8,946 bases of DNA from CAZPZR01 sp964591105 (GTDB lineage Bacteria > Bacillota > Clostridia > Lachnospirales > Lachnospiraceae). The notes below the pieces were generated by a model that did no database searches, was not told the DNA's origin, and saw nothing but the letters and a program-made list of their open reading frames with translations. The stretch covers positions 1-8,946 of the forward strand of contig CAZPZR010000073.1 of NCBI GenBank assembly GCA_964591105.1, read 5' to 3'. Each line of letters begins with the position of its first letter. The first letter of the stretch is position 1. The translations under genes and the position numbers were made by a program. This document shows, one piece after another, positions 1 to 7,252 of this stretch.

Positions 1-836
1 TCCACAGATGCTTGAATTTCTTCCAGAGTTTCAAACTGATCCACTCCCTTGCACATATTATTCAAGCAGTACCATGCCGTTTCCTCATCTGAAAGACTGT
101 TGCCCTCCATAATCTGCTGAAACCCTTTGGTGTACTGAAATGCTGTATCCGCTGTTACATCTGTTCGCATCTCTAGAGCCAGCTGACGCAGTACAATTTT
201 ACTCTCCAGATGTTCCTTACTTCGGAATGGGAAATGTGCATAAAACAGTTCTGGGAATATGTCCTCTATCTGTATTTCCATATCACCATCGCATTCATAT
301 CCTATCATATGATTCCCTAAACCAAGATAAATCTGAAACCTCTCATATGGCTCTTTTAGTAAAATCATTTTAAAATCTGTATTTGCATTCAGCTTCTTAC
401 GCTTTGTAAATAATAATGGAGCAAATACATCCGTTCTCCATTCATCCGGAATCGCAAATGGCATGAAATGAACGCGGTAACACTTCGTCTTATCTAACTG
501 CTGCAAATACTTGCGAACGTCTCTTTTTTCCGTGCGAATCGGAAACTCATCAGCATCCAGAGGAAGTACCATATCTGAGGACAGCGTTTGAAATGCGTAT
601 CTCGTCATTCGATTATAGACTTCTTGATTAATAATCTTCAGCGTGATCTCTTCCTCTTGCCAAAGCAGGATTCTCTCACCGAATTCTTTCTTTAGTTCGT
701 GTAAGATTGCCCCCGTCCCATCTGTACTATTATGGTCATAAATTACTATATTATCTGCAAAGCTCAACGCATGTCTAACAAAAGACTCTATGAGGTTTTC
801 CTCATTTTTTGCCATTGTGACAACTGTAATCATCAT
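1..836 (-). CDS. Family 2 glycosyltransferase (Glyco_tranf_2_4 type), end cut off by the left window edge
   Basis: The frame is open from ATG 836 to the window edge with no stop, giving 278 visible residues. It starts MMITVVTMAKNEENLIESFV (1-20). The AKNEENLIESFVRH block, YDHNSTDGT (33-41) and LPLDADEF (91-98, with DAD at 94-96 as metal site) mark a GT-A fold of the Glyco_tranf_2_4 group. YAHFPFRSKEHLESK (199-213) matches that group's conserved His/Arg-Ser block. Members appear in surface-glycan loci, so the role is likely sugar addition to the same polymer; donor and acceptor are unknown. Two adjacent ATGs (836 and 833) are possible starts. GGAGAG lies 7 nt before the first, so that one is preferred. 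The gap to the LCP stop codon is 4 nt. The visible length suggests that most of the catalytic domain is present and a C-terminal part is missing. Confidence 0.9.
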   Translation of the reverse strand, partial: MMITVVTMAKNEENLIESFVRHALSFADNIVIYDHNSTDGTGAILHELKKEFGERILLWQEEEITLKIINQEVYNRMTRYAFQTLSSDMVLPLDADEFPIRTEKRDVRKYLQQLDKTKCYRVHFMPFAIPDEWRTDVFAPLLFTKRKKLNANTDFKMILLKEPYERFQIYLGLGNHMIGYECDGDMEIQIEDIFPELFYAHFPFRSKEHLESKIVLRQLALEMRTDVTADTAFQYTKGFQQIMEGNSLSDEETAWYCLNNMCKGVDQFETLEEIQASV

Positions 837-840
837 TTTT

Positions 841-2166
841 CTACTCTCCATCATAAAAATCTTCTTCGTACTTTGGATTTTCCGCTGGTACTTCCGGTTC
901 TTCCGGTGGTGTATCCGGTACCGGATCTTCTTTTTTATTTTCCTCTGGTTCCTTTACCGGTTTCTTATCATTCTCTTTTTTCTTGTCTTTATCTTTCTTT
1001 TTTTCTGGCTTCTTCTCGTTTTTTGAAGGCTTCTCTTTTTCTTCTTCTCCAGCTTCCTCTGCTTCTTCTTTTCGAACTTCTTCCTCTTCTTCCGGTGTCA
1101 TATCGTAATATCCACTTTCAATTCTTGTTCGAATTTCTTCATCAATCGCACGAACTGCTTTTGAAGCTTTATAATCTTCATCTCCAAACAAATACCGGTG
1201 CATCTCTTCCACGCTCAGAACTAATGAATCTGCAACTTCTGTACTTCCAATTCCCTTTAGCATCTGAGTGCTTCTTGCATTTGGAAAGCCTAAAGACTCT
1301 GCAAGTGTATATTGTTTAAAATCTTTCGCATATGTAATAATCTCTGCCAATGAGAAGTTCGTTGCTACCTGCGGGAATACATGATCCACAATCTCATTTA
1401 CCATACCAAGATTCAGATTCTGTACTTTTTCTAAAATTTTCCCAATTACAATTCTTTGTCGTACGGTACGTTGTGCATCGCCGCCAGCCGTATAACGGAT
1501 TCTTGAATAGGACACCCCCTGCACTCCATTCAGATGATAAGTTCCAGCCTCTTCTGGTTCAATCTTTTTGTAGGATTTCCCTGTTACCTTTGATGTTTCT
1601 ACACAGTAATTATTCATATGAACAACTTCTTCATATGTAAGATCCAGATCAATTCCTCCTACGGCGTCAATTACGTCTACCAGCGCATTGAAGTTAACGG
1701 ATACATACTTATCAATATTCAAGTCCAGATTCTTATTGAGCATGGTAACTGCCCCTTCTGGTCCATTGAAAGAATAAGCCGCATTTGCCTTACTATAAGT
1801 TCCTTCCTCAATCTGCATCAACGTATCACGGTATACTGATACCATCTTTACTTCTTTCGTCTCATGGTTCAAACTTACAACCAGAATCGTATCACTTCGG
1901 TTTCCTTTCCCAAGGTCTCCTTTTCTGGAATCCAGTCCAAAGACAGCAACATTCAGATAGCCTGTCTTATGCTCTACATCATCCGAAATGGAAGCTTCTA
2001 CTTTTTCTTCTTCCAATTCGATTCTTTCAATTTTACCGGCTTTCGTTCCAATCAGTATTGCAACCGCAAGCAGAATAACGAAAAGTGTTCCTTCCACCCC
2101 GACAAGTATTTTCATTTTCAGTGGCCAGCTTGCTATTTTTTCCAGCCATTTCTTTATTGCTGTCAT
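841..2166 (-). CDS. LytR-CpsA-Psr (LCP) family wall-polymer ligase with a charged C-terminal tail
   Basis: LCP proteins transfer an undecaprenyl-pyrophosphate-linked polymer to peptidoglycan on the outer face of the membrane; some also show pyrophosphatase activity. This 441-residue protein has a short cytoplasmic N-terminus, one membrane segment (about 21-40) and an LCP domain (about 71-246). Visible family motifs are FGLDSR (76-81), NRSDTILVV (89-97), VYRDT (111-115), YSKANAAYSFNG (124-135), VGGIDL (169-174), and SRIRYTAGGDAQRTVRQR (221-238), whose Arg and Asp residues bind the pyrophosphate and metal in known structures. From about 357 the protein becomes low-complexity: Glu-rich, then Lys-rich (about 382-403), then Pro/Glu-rich, ending in an acidic aromatic stretch. 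This tail should be extracellular. The ATG overlaps the preceding TGA by 4 nt and has AGGAG 6 nt upstream. A place inside the glycosyltransferase operon suggests it serves this polymer. Confidence 0.95.
   Translation of the reverse strand: MTAIKKWLEKIASWPLKMKILVGVEGTLFVILLAVAILIGTKAGKIERIELEEEKVEASISDDVEHKTGYLNVAVFGLDSRKGDLGKGNRSDTILVVSLNHETKEVKMVSVYRDTLMQIEEGTYSKANAAYSFNGPEGAVTMLNKNLDLNIDKYVSVNFNALVDVIDAVGGIDLDLTYEEVVHMNNYCVETSKVTGKSYKKIEPEEAGTYHLNGVQGVSYSRIRYTAGGDAQRTVRQRIVIGKILEKVQNLNLGMVNEIVDHVFPQVATNFSLAEIITYAKDFKQYTLAESLGFPNARSTQMLKGIGSTEVADSLVLSVEEMHRYLFGDEDYKASKAVRAIDEEIRTRIESGYYDMTPEEEEEVRKEEAEEAGEEEKEKPSKNEKKPEKKKDKDKKKENDKKPVKEPEENKKEDPVPDTPPEEPEVPAENPKYEEDFYDGE
844..849 (-). promoter_or_regulatory. 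Shine-Dalgarno site for the last glycosyltransferase
   Basis: GGAGAG on the coding strand forms the end of the LCP gene (Gly-Glu codons just before its TAG) and lies 7 nt from ATG 836 and 10 nt from ATG 833. It favours the first of the two adjacent ATGs and ties translation of this gene to that of the LCP gene. Confidence 0.6.
888..1098 (-). repeat. Low-complexity purine-rich tract encoding the LCP tail
   Basis: The coding strand here is almost entirely A and G across roughly 200 nt (mainly GAA/GAG/AAA/AAG codons), ending in a part built from repeated Pro-Glu codons (CCGGAA/ACCGG-like units). It contains homopolymer runs: A7 at 998-1004 and A6 at 931-936, 976-981 and 1019-1024 as read on the coding strand. 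No exact long tandem unit is visible. The reading frame is intact throughout. Confidence 0.6.
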
Positions 2167-3092
2167 TTTGTTCTCCTATCCCAGTACTTCTGGTTCATTG
2201 TCAATCGCCTTCGAATAGCTATTGGCAACTGTTGATAATGTTTTCCCAATTGGTATCCTACATATTTCCACCCACTTTGGATACACAATTTTAGTATAAG
2301 CCATGGTTTCCCTGCCTTCAACAAGTATTGTATCGTCTGTTTCACAAGTTTCATCCCCTCAGATTCTGAAGAAACCTTTGCAAATATCTCTGGGTGATCC
2401 GCTTGTGACACACCCTGATCAAAGTTACGTTTGAATAGCTGCAGACAAGAATATTGATGACTGTGTATTACCACCGCTTCTGCTACATAAGCAATTTTGT
2501 ATTCCTTGCCAACTGCATGCGCTGCAAAAACCATGTCTTCGTTAAAAATAATTCGCTGTTCAAATCCTCCAACTTCCCCATAGATGCTCCTTCGATAAGC
2601 AGCACATACATTTGAACAAAAATACGTCTTAATTCCCAACGTTTCAAGATCTGCTTTCCCTTTTATACAGCTTTGTTCTGGATAATTGAAGGTTCGTGTA
2701 TACTGTTCCAAAACAGACGCATCTGCTGCCGCAATCTGTCTGGCATATGCAACCGCAATCCCCGAATCATCCGCAAGTACGCATGCCAAATGCTCCAAGA
2801 GCTTTTCGTTCTGCGGAACCGCATCCTGAGTCATGCACACAACAATCTCTGCATCTGAACGTCGAATTCCAGCATCTCTTGTTCCACCATGATCATATTC
2901 CGCCTGTGGAACCATCACTTCTTCTATGCATGCTTCTCCCTTTTCCTTGTCATCCACAGACAAGGTATATCCATCTTCGGTATGCATAAGAATCACTTTA
3001 TTCGGTTGAAACGTTTGCTTTTTGAGCATACAAAGCAGCTGTCCAAGCTCTTTCCCCGGCTTATATACCGGTATTACTACATCTATTTTCAT
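2163..3092 (-). CDS. Family 2 glycosyltransferase, O-antigen rhamnosyltransferase-like
   Basis: This 309-residue GT-A enzyme probably adds one sugar to the lipid-linked glycan. It resembles the bacterial rhamnosyltransferase subgroup (RfbN-like): DVVIPVYKPG (4-13), YDHGGTRDAGI (66-76), MTQDAVP (87-93, metal site), a YARQ block (117-120), the NYPEQS and LGIKTYFCSNVCAAYRR blocks (136-167), NEDM (184-187, likely catalytic acid) and HSHQYS (210-215). The C-terminal third carries amphipathic and basic stretches. The ATG at 3092 was chosen. It is 4 nt after the TAA of the preceding gene and starts right at the first beta strand. A TTG five codons upstream (3107) would overlap that gene. No good Shine-Dalgarno site precedes either start, so translation is probably coupled to the upstream gene. 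The TGA stop overlaps the next gene's ATG by 4 nt. Rhamnose as donor is inferred from family resemblance. Confidence 0.92.
   Translation of the reverse strand: MKIDVVIPVYKPGKELGQLLCMLKKQTFQPNKVILMHTEDGYTLSVDDKEKGEACIEEVMVPQAEYDHGGTRDAGIRRSDAEIVVCMTQDAVPQNEKLLEHLACVLADDSGIAVAYARQIAAADASVLEQYTRTFNYPEQSCIKGKADLETLGIKTYFCSNVCAAYRRSIYGEVGGFEQRIIFNEDMVFAAHAVGKEYKIAYVAEAVVIHSHQYSCLQLFKRNFDQGVSQADHPEIFAKVSSESEGMKLVKQTIQYLLKAGKPWLILKLCIQSGWKYVGYQLGKHYQQLPIAIRRRLTMNQKYWDRRTK
2173..2177 (-). promoter_or_regulatory. Shine-Dalgarno site for the LCP gene, inside the preceding gene
   Basis: AGGAG on the coding strand lies 6 nt before ATG 2166 and is part of the final codons (Arg-Arg) of the upstream glycosyltransferase. 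With the ATGA stop/start overlap it supports coupled translation of the two proteins. Confidence 0.65.
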
Positions 3093-3096
3093 ATAT

Positions 3097-4488
3097 TTAA
3101 CGTTCAAATCCTTTGAAAAATGTCATCAATATAATTTTAAAATCTAATCCCAGTGTCCAATTCTCAATATAATATAAATCATGCTCAATTCTTTTCTGAA
3201 TCGAAGTATCTCCACGATATCCATGCACCTGCGCCCATCCCGTCAGCCCTGGGCATACCTGATGTTTAATCATATATCTTGGAATCTCGTTTTTGAACTT
3301 TTCCACAAACTGCGGACGTTCTGGGCGTGGTCCTACCAGACTCATCTCGCCTTTTAATACATTTACAAGCTGTGGAAGTTCATCAATATTAAATCTTCTT
3401 ATTATCTTTCCCACAGATGTAACACGTGGATCATTCTTTGTTGTCCATTCTTTTTTCTCATCCTCTTCTTCCTGTACAACCATCGAACGAAGCTTGTACA
3501 TGTTAAATGGATGATTGTTTAAGCCAATTCTTTTCTGCTTAAAAATCGCTGGCCCATGTGTTGTCACACGGATTGCAATCATTGCAATTCCAATCACTGG
3601 CCACAACAGTAAAAGTCCCACCAATGCACCTGCGAAATCAATACTTCGCTTCATCCAACGATTTACCGGTTCTTTCAATGGCACATTTCGAATATTGATG
3701 ACTGGCATTCCTTGCACATCTTCGATGTACGGTCTTGTTGGAATCACATTTCCATAGTCCGGAATAAATTTCGTATGAATTCCTGCTGTCTCGCAAATAT
3801 CTACAATTCGTTCCAACTTATTACATTCTTGCATTTTTAATGTAATGACAATCTCATCCAGATCGTTTTCCACAATGATTTGCTGAAGTTTGGAAATTTT
3901 CCCCAATATTTTCGCTTTTTTAAACTCTTTTCCCTCTGAAATTTCTTCTGAAAGGATTCCAAGCACATGATATCCCCATTGTGGATTCTTCTGAATCTGT
4001 TCTAGATATTGTTCCGCTACCTTGCTTGTTCCGACAAGCAGAATATGTTTCTGATTATATCCAGATGTTCGAATCTTTCGCAATCCATAACGTATGATTC
4101 CACGGGCAGCTATTTCTAAACAGATATTCATTCCCCAGAATAAGAACAACATCTTTCTTGAAAAGTGTTCTTGTTTCCCCACATACAGTGCCAGGATAAT
4201 TAACAGTAATCCTAGGGTATTCGCCCTCACAATGCTCCAGACTTCTAATCTGCGGCTTCTGGAACGTCTCGGCGTATATAATTTTGAAAAATAATAAAGA
4301 ATCAAGTATCCTGGTATGATACATACAAGCGCAGTAAAATACTTCTGCATGCTCAAGGCACCACCTGCATGCTGGAAGATTCCGCTTTCAAATCGCAGAT
4401 ACCATGCAGCCAAATAAGCCAGCGCAATAACCCCGGCATCTACAAGTACTTGTATTCTGTTAAACAGTCGTTGATTCTTTTTTATCAA
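3097..4488 (-). CDS. Polyprenyl-phosphate sugar-1-phosphate transferase (WbaP/CpsE-type, initiating enzyme)
   Basis: This membrane enzyme moves a hexose-1-phosphate from a nucleotide sugar to undecaprenyl phosphate, the first committed step of the polymer. From the TTG at 4488 it has 463 residues, the usual length for this family. Four hydrophobic segments (about 11-31, 50-68, 89-105, 111-128) precede a Rossmann-like CoA_binding_3 domain (ILLVGTSKVAEQ at 149-160). A fifth hydrophobic segment (about 283-308) opens the catalytic Bac_transf domain: FKQKRIG (316-322), YKLRSM (331-336), the Asp-Glu catalytic pair (369-370) in NIDELPQL, SLVGPRPERPQF (383-394), and PGLTGWAQVHGYRG (413-426). The frame is open to an ATG at 4608, but those 40 extra residues overlap the preceding gene and precede the normal family start. 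An extended ribosome-binding site supports TTG. Glucose or galactose is the usual substrate; the sequence does not decide. Confidence 0.95.
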   Translation of the reverse strand: MIKKNQRLFNRIQVLVDAGVIALAYLAAWYLRFESGIFQHAGGALSMQKYFTALVCIIPGYLILYYFSKLYTPRRSRSRRLEVWSIVRANTLGLLLIILALYVGKQEHFSRKMLFLFWGMNICLEIAARGIIRYGLRKIRTSGYNQKHILLVGTSKVAEQYLEQIQKNPQWGYHVLGILSEEISEGKEFKKAKILGKISKLQQIIVENDLDEIVITLKMQECNKLERIVDICETAGIHTKFIPDYGNVIPTRPYIEDVQGMPVINIRNVPLKEPVNRWMKRSIDFAGALVGLLLLWPVIGIAMIAIRVTTHGPAIFKQKRIGLNNHPFNMYKLRSMVVQEEEDEKKEWTTKNDPRVTSVGKIIRRFNIDELPQLVNVLKGEMSLVGPRPERPQFVEKFKNEIPRYMIKHQVCPGLTGWAQVHGYRGDTSIQKRIEHDLYYIENWTLGLDFKIILMTFFKGFER

Positions 4489-4490
4489 AT

Positions 4491-4497
4491 GATCACC
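4491..4497 (-). promoter_or_regulatory. Extended Shine-Dalgarno site fixing a TTG start
   Basis: GGTGATC on the coding strand is an uninterrupted match to the right half of the anti-Shine-Dalgarno complement GGAGGTGATC. It ends 2 nt before TTG 4488, which puts the virtual GGAGG core about 7 nt from the start codon, the usual distance. The TGA stop of the preceding gene (4493-4495) lies inside the site, so termination and re-initiation happen at nearly the same place. Confidence 0.75.
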
Positions 4498-5443
4498 ATC
4501 TTTTCTTTCCCAAATTTTTCCATAATTCCCACTGAATCTTCCCATAGGTTTTCCTGGAAATATTTTTCTCGGAATGTTCCCATTTCTTTTTTGAGAAAAT
4601 CCCTTCACTCAGTCCAATGATATAATCCTTTCCAAACCCTTTTCTGGCAAAGAATAACGCTTTTATCGCACAACCAAGCAGTAGGAATGGTGTGTTCACT
4701 AATCGCTGCCATACGGGCATATTTTTACGTACTAGATACATGTTATTTCTTGCGGATAAACGTACTTTAAATTCATTGTACTTCGAGCCACTTGTTCCAC
4801 TTCCCACATGATAGACTCTTGCAGTCGGTTCATACACATTGCGATATCCGTGAAGTTTTGCGCGATATCCAAGGTCAATATCTTCCAAATACGCAAAAAA
4901 GCTCTCATCAAACAGCCCCAACTTTAGAAGCAGTTCTCTTCGGTACATCGCCGCACCTGCACAAGCCGCAAAACAATCGCATCTATGAGAATATCGAGAA
5001 GCATCGTTCCCCTTTCCTCTGGCAAATGCCCACCCAAGCACATGGTAAAATGTACCTGCACTGTCAATCTTATCCGGTTGATGATACTGCAAAAGTTTTG
5101 CTTCCACAGAGAAAATATCTTCTGATGTCTCTATACAATTCAAAAGATTTTCCACACAGTGTCTCTGAATCTGCGTGTCATTGTTCAGTAAAAACACATA
5201 CGGTGTCTTTGCCGCCTTGATTCCTTCATTTACCGCCCTGCTAAATCCATAGTTTTTCTCTAACTGCAGAACCTTTACCTGTGGAAAGTTTACTCTTACA
5301 TTCTCCACACTGTCATCGTCGGAACCATTATCTACAACAAGAACTTCCAGATCTATCTCTGAATGCTTGTAAATCGCGTTCAGACAGTGTCCCAAATATG
5401 TATGTCCATTATAATTCGGTATAATGACCGTAACTTTTTTCAT
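4493..5443 (-). CDS. Family 2 glycosyltransferase, rhamnosyltransferase-like (GT_2_like_c type)
   Basis: This 316-residue protein probably transfers a sugar, possibly rhamnose, to the growing lipid-linked glycan at the inner membrane face. The GT-A fold shows as VTVIIPNYNG (4-13), VDNGSDDDS (37-45), a LLNND metal motif (85-89) and GLFDESFFAYLEDIDLGYR (177-195), where the EDID block (187-190) holds the likely catalytic acid. This arrangement, with YHVGSGTSGS (211-220) and RNNMYLVRKN (232-241), is typical of the subgroup containing RfbF/WcaA-like rhamnosyltransferases. A hydrophobic segment (about 250-265) followed by a basic, Trp-containing tail (285-316) suggests membrane association. The ATG start has AAGGA 7 nt upstream and lies 3 nt after the previous stop. 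Its TGA stop is 4 nt before the TTG start of the next gene. The donor sugar is inferred from family resemblance only. Confidence 0.93.
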   Translation of the reverse strand: MKKVTVIIPNYNGHTYLGHCLNAIYKHSEIDLEVLVVDNGSDDDSVENVRVNFPQVKVLQLEKNYGFSRAVNEGIKAAKTPYVFLLNNDTQIQRHCVENLLNCIETSEDIFSVEAKLLQYHQPDKIDSAGTFYHVLGWAFARGKGNDASRYSHRCDCFAACAGAAMYRRELLLKLGLFDESFFAYLEDIDLGYRAKLHGYRNVYEPTARVYHVGSGTSGSKYNEFKVRLSARNNMYLVRKNMPVWQRLVNTPFLLLGCAIKALFFARKGFGKDYIIGLSEGIFSKKKWEHSEKNISRKTYGKIQWELWKNLGKKRW

Positions 5444-5446
5444 GTT

Positions 5447-7237
5447 CTATTCCTTTTCACTCAACGAATAATCACATTTTTTCAATGAGAAATTTGGACT
5501 ATACATCGGATCTCCCTGTTGCAGGATGTCTGACCATCGCTGTTTCATATAGTCAATTTCTCTCTGAAATCTTATCAGCTTTTCTTTGGTATCTTCTGGA
5601 CCTCTTGTCTTGGATTCATAATGATACAACTGTACTTCTGGATTGTACACAACGAGATAATCTTTTTCTCGGATTTTCAAGCATAAGTCTACATCATTAA
5701 AGGCAACTGCCAATTCCTCTGTAAATCCTCCAACTTCTTCGTAAACTTCTCGCTTTACCATCATGCAAGCTGCTGTTACAGCACTGTAATTCTGCTGGAG
5801 AGAAGCTTTGTGCATATATCCTGTGTATTCGCCCGGAATTCCTGCAAACATATTGGCAGCCACTCCACCAATCCCAGCAACGATTCCCGCGTGTTGAATC
5901 CTGTTATCCGGGAAGAACAACTTCGCGCCAACTGCACCCACATTCTTGCGCTGGCAGTTACCAAGAAGTTCTACTATCCAGTCCGAGTTCATCGCTTCCA
6001 CATCGTTGTTCAAGAATAACAGGTATTCGCCTTTCGCGTGTGACACTCCAAACTGATTGATCGCTGAATAATTAAATGGACCATTCCAAGTCACAACCTT
6101 TAACCTCTCCGACTCCATCTTCTCATAAAACGTAAAGGTCTCTGGCTCTGTACTGTTATTTTCTACAATGATAATCTCATAATTTTCATAATGATTACAG
6201 CAAATGGAATGCAGGCACTTTTCCAGATCCTCCACATGATCTTTATTCGGAATAATAATGGAAACGAATGGTTCTCCCAACACAGGATATTTTACACGAT
6301 AAAATCCTAAGTCTTTTCTCTCTTCAACTTCCGCCGTTTCTTCGCATCGTTCCAAGTGTGCCTCTATCGCACGTTTTCCTGCTTCAAAAGCATATCTCTT
6401 ACTGATTGGATTATCTGCTGTGGACTTCTCATGCATTCTCCAATGATATAGAATTCGTGGAATACGCGTAATCCCTTTTGCACGTTCCACACAGCGAAAA
6501 ATGAAATCATAATCCTGCGCCCCATCATATTCTTTACGAAGTCCTCCCACTTGATCGATCAGCGTTTTCCGAATCACACAAAAATGACAGATATAGTTGT
6601 TTGATCTCAACAAGTCCAGATTAAACTCTGGCTTTATATGTGGCTGAAAATGCTCCGTCAAATCTTCTGTCACTTTATCTTCATCTGAATAGATTACTTC
6701 GTAGGACTGATCTTCATTTAATTTTTTTACTACTTCATATAAAGCATCTGGTGCCAAAAGATCGTCATGATCCAGAAAACCAATATATTCTCCTGCTACC
6801 AGTTTCATCGCTTCATTTGTATTCTGGGCGATTCCCTCATTTTGAGGAATCTCAACGCTTCGGATACGCGTATCCATTCGCGAAAATTCCGTCAAAACAG
6901 ATGATACTGTTTCATTTTCCGGATCTGCATTTGCAATGCAAAGTTCCCAGTTCTTATACGTTTGGCATAAGACAGACACCAGCATCTGTCTCAAATATTT
7001 CTCTGGTGTGCGATACACTGGAACCACAATGCTCACCAGTGGTTGAAATGGAAATCTCGTTTCCCTTTGTGCTTCTAACTGCTCTTCTGTCGGCTTATGT
7101 GACTCATACCAGGTTTTGTAATCCATCGTTTCTGCACGCATCCGCTCTTTCAAGCGAATACAGAATTCTTTCGCACCGTAATGCTTTAAATATAAGATTC
7201 CTTTTTTTATTCGATAAGGAGTTATCTTTCTTAACAT
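5447..7237 (-). CDS. Tandem-domain family 2 glycosyltransferase, paralogue of the upstream gene
   Basis: This is a 596-residue cytoplasmic enzyme with two GT-A domains, expected to add one or two sugars to a lipid-linked glycan. Numbering here counts from the alternative TTG one codon upstream (7240). A basic helical N-terminus (about 1-66) precedes domain 1: VSIVVPVYRTP (69), DHDD (157-160), YDGAQDYDF, LYHWRMH. Domain 2 begins at VSIIIPNKD (326), with ENNS (360-363), NND (411-413), SAVTAACMMVKREVYEE and FNDVD (514-518). It matches the upstream gene along its whole visible length, including the C-terminal GDP-Y-P-SL block, so the pair arose by gene duplication. Domain 1 has ANAD (103-106) where the paralogue has SDGS, so the usual nucleotide-site Asp is Asn. 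Two start codons are possible: ATG at 7237 (chosen) or TTG at 7240. The TAG stop is 3 nt before the next gene. Confidence 0.94.
   Translation of the reverse strand: MLRKITPYRIKKGILYLKHYGAKEFCIRLKERMRAETMDYKTWYESHKPTEEQLEAQRETRFPFQPLVSIVVPVYRTPEKYLRQMLVSVLCQTYKNWELCIANADPENETVSSVLTEFSRMDTRIRSVEIPQNEGIAQNTNEAMKLVAGEYIGFLDHDDLLAPDALYEVVKKLNEDQSYEVIYSDEDKVTEDLTEHFQPHIKPEFNLDLLRSNNYICHFCVIRKTLIDQVGGLRKEYDGAQDYDFIFRCVERAKGITRIPRILYHWRMHEKSTADNPISKRYAFEAGKRAIEAHLERCEETAEVEERKDLGFYRVKYPVLGEPFVSIIIPNKDHVEDLEKCLHSICCNHYENYEIIIVENNSTEPETFTFYEKMESERLKVVTWNGPFNYSAINQFGVSHAKGEYLLFLNNDVEAMNSDWIVELLGNCQRKNVGAVGAKLFFPDNRIQHAGIVAGIGGVAANMFAGIPGEYTGYMHKASLQQNYSAVTAACMMVKREVYEEVGGFTEELAVAFNDVDLCLKIREKDYLVVYNPEVQLYHYESKTRGPEDTKEKLIRFQREIDYMKQRWSDILQQGDPMYSPNFSLKKCDYSLSEKE
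5451..5455 (-). promoter_or_regulatory. Shine-Dalgarno site for the single-domain glycosyltransferase
   Basis: AAGGA on the coding strand lies 7 nt before the ATG at 5443 and falls within the last codons of the preceding gene, whose TAG stop is between the site and the start. This supports the chosen start and close translational linkage. Confidence 0.65.
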
Positions 7238-7240
7238 CAA

Positions 7241-7252
7241 TCTCCTGCTCCT
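7241..7252 (-). promoter_or_regulatory. Doubled Shine-Dalgarno site before the second tandem glycosyltransferase
   Basis: On the coding strand the sequence reads AGGAGCAGGAGA, so two AGGAG cores lie side by side at 7248-7252 and 7242-7246. The first overlaps the TAG stop of the preceding gene. It sits 7 nt from TTG 7240 and 10 nt from ATG 7237. The second sits 1 nt from the TTG and 4 nt from the ATG. The spacing alone would favour TTG with the first core, while codon preference favours the ATG. The choice changes the protein by one residue only. Confidence 0.7.

Noticed and set aside
790..1026. Plus-strand frame coding a very hydrophobic, apparently multi-pass membrane peptide
   Set aside because: It is the antisense of the Lys/Glu-rich LCP tail: reversed AAG/GAA codons read as Phe/Leu. 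There is no ribosome-binding site and the composition follows entirely from the opposite strand.
732..1319. Plus-strand open frame of 195 codons, Leu/Phe-rich
   Set aside because: It is a shadow of the LCP tail and of the start of the left-edge glycosyltransferase; its composition is explained by the opposite-strand codons.
3093..3107. TTG start at 3107 for the RfbN-like glycosyltransferase
   Set aside because: It overlaps the preceding coding region, has no ribosome-binding site at a workable distance, and an ATG at the first beta strand lies five codons later.
4489..4608. N-terminal extension of the sugar-phosphate transferase to an ATG at 4608
   Set aside because: It would overlap the preceding gene by over 100 nt, lies before the usual family N-terminus, and a well-placed ribosome-binding site supports TTG 4488.
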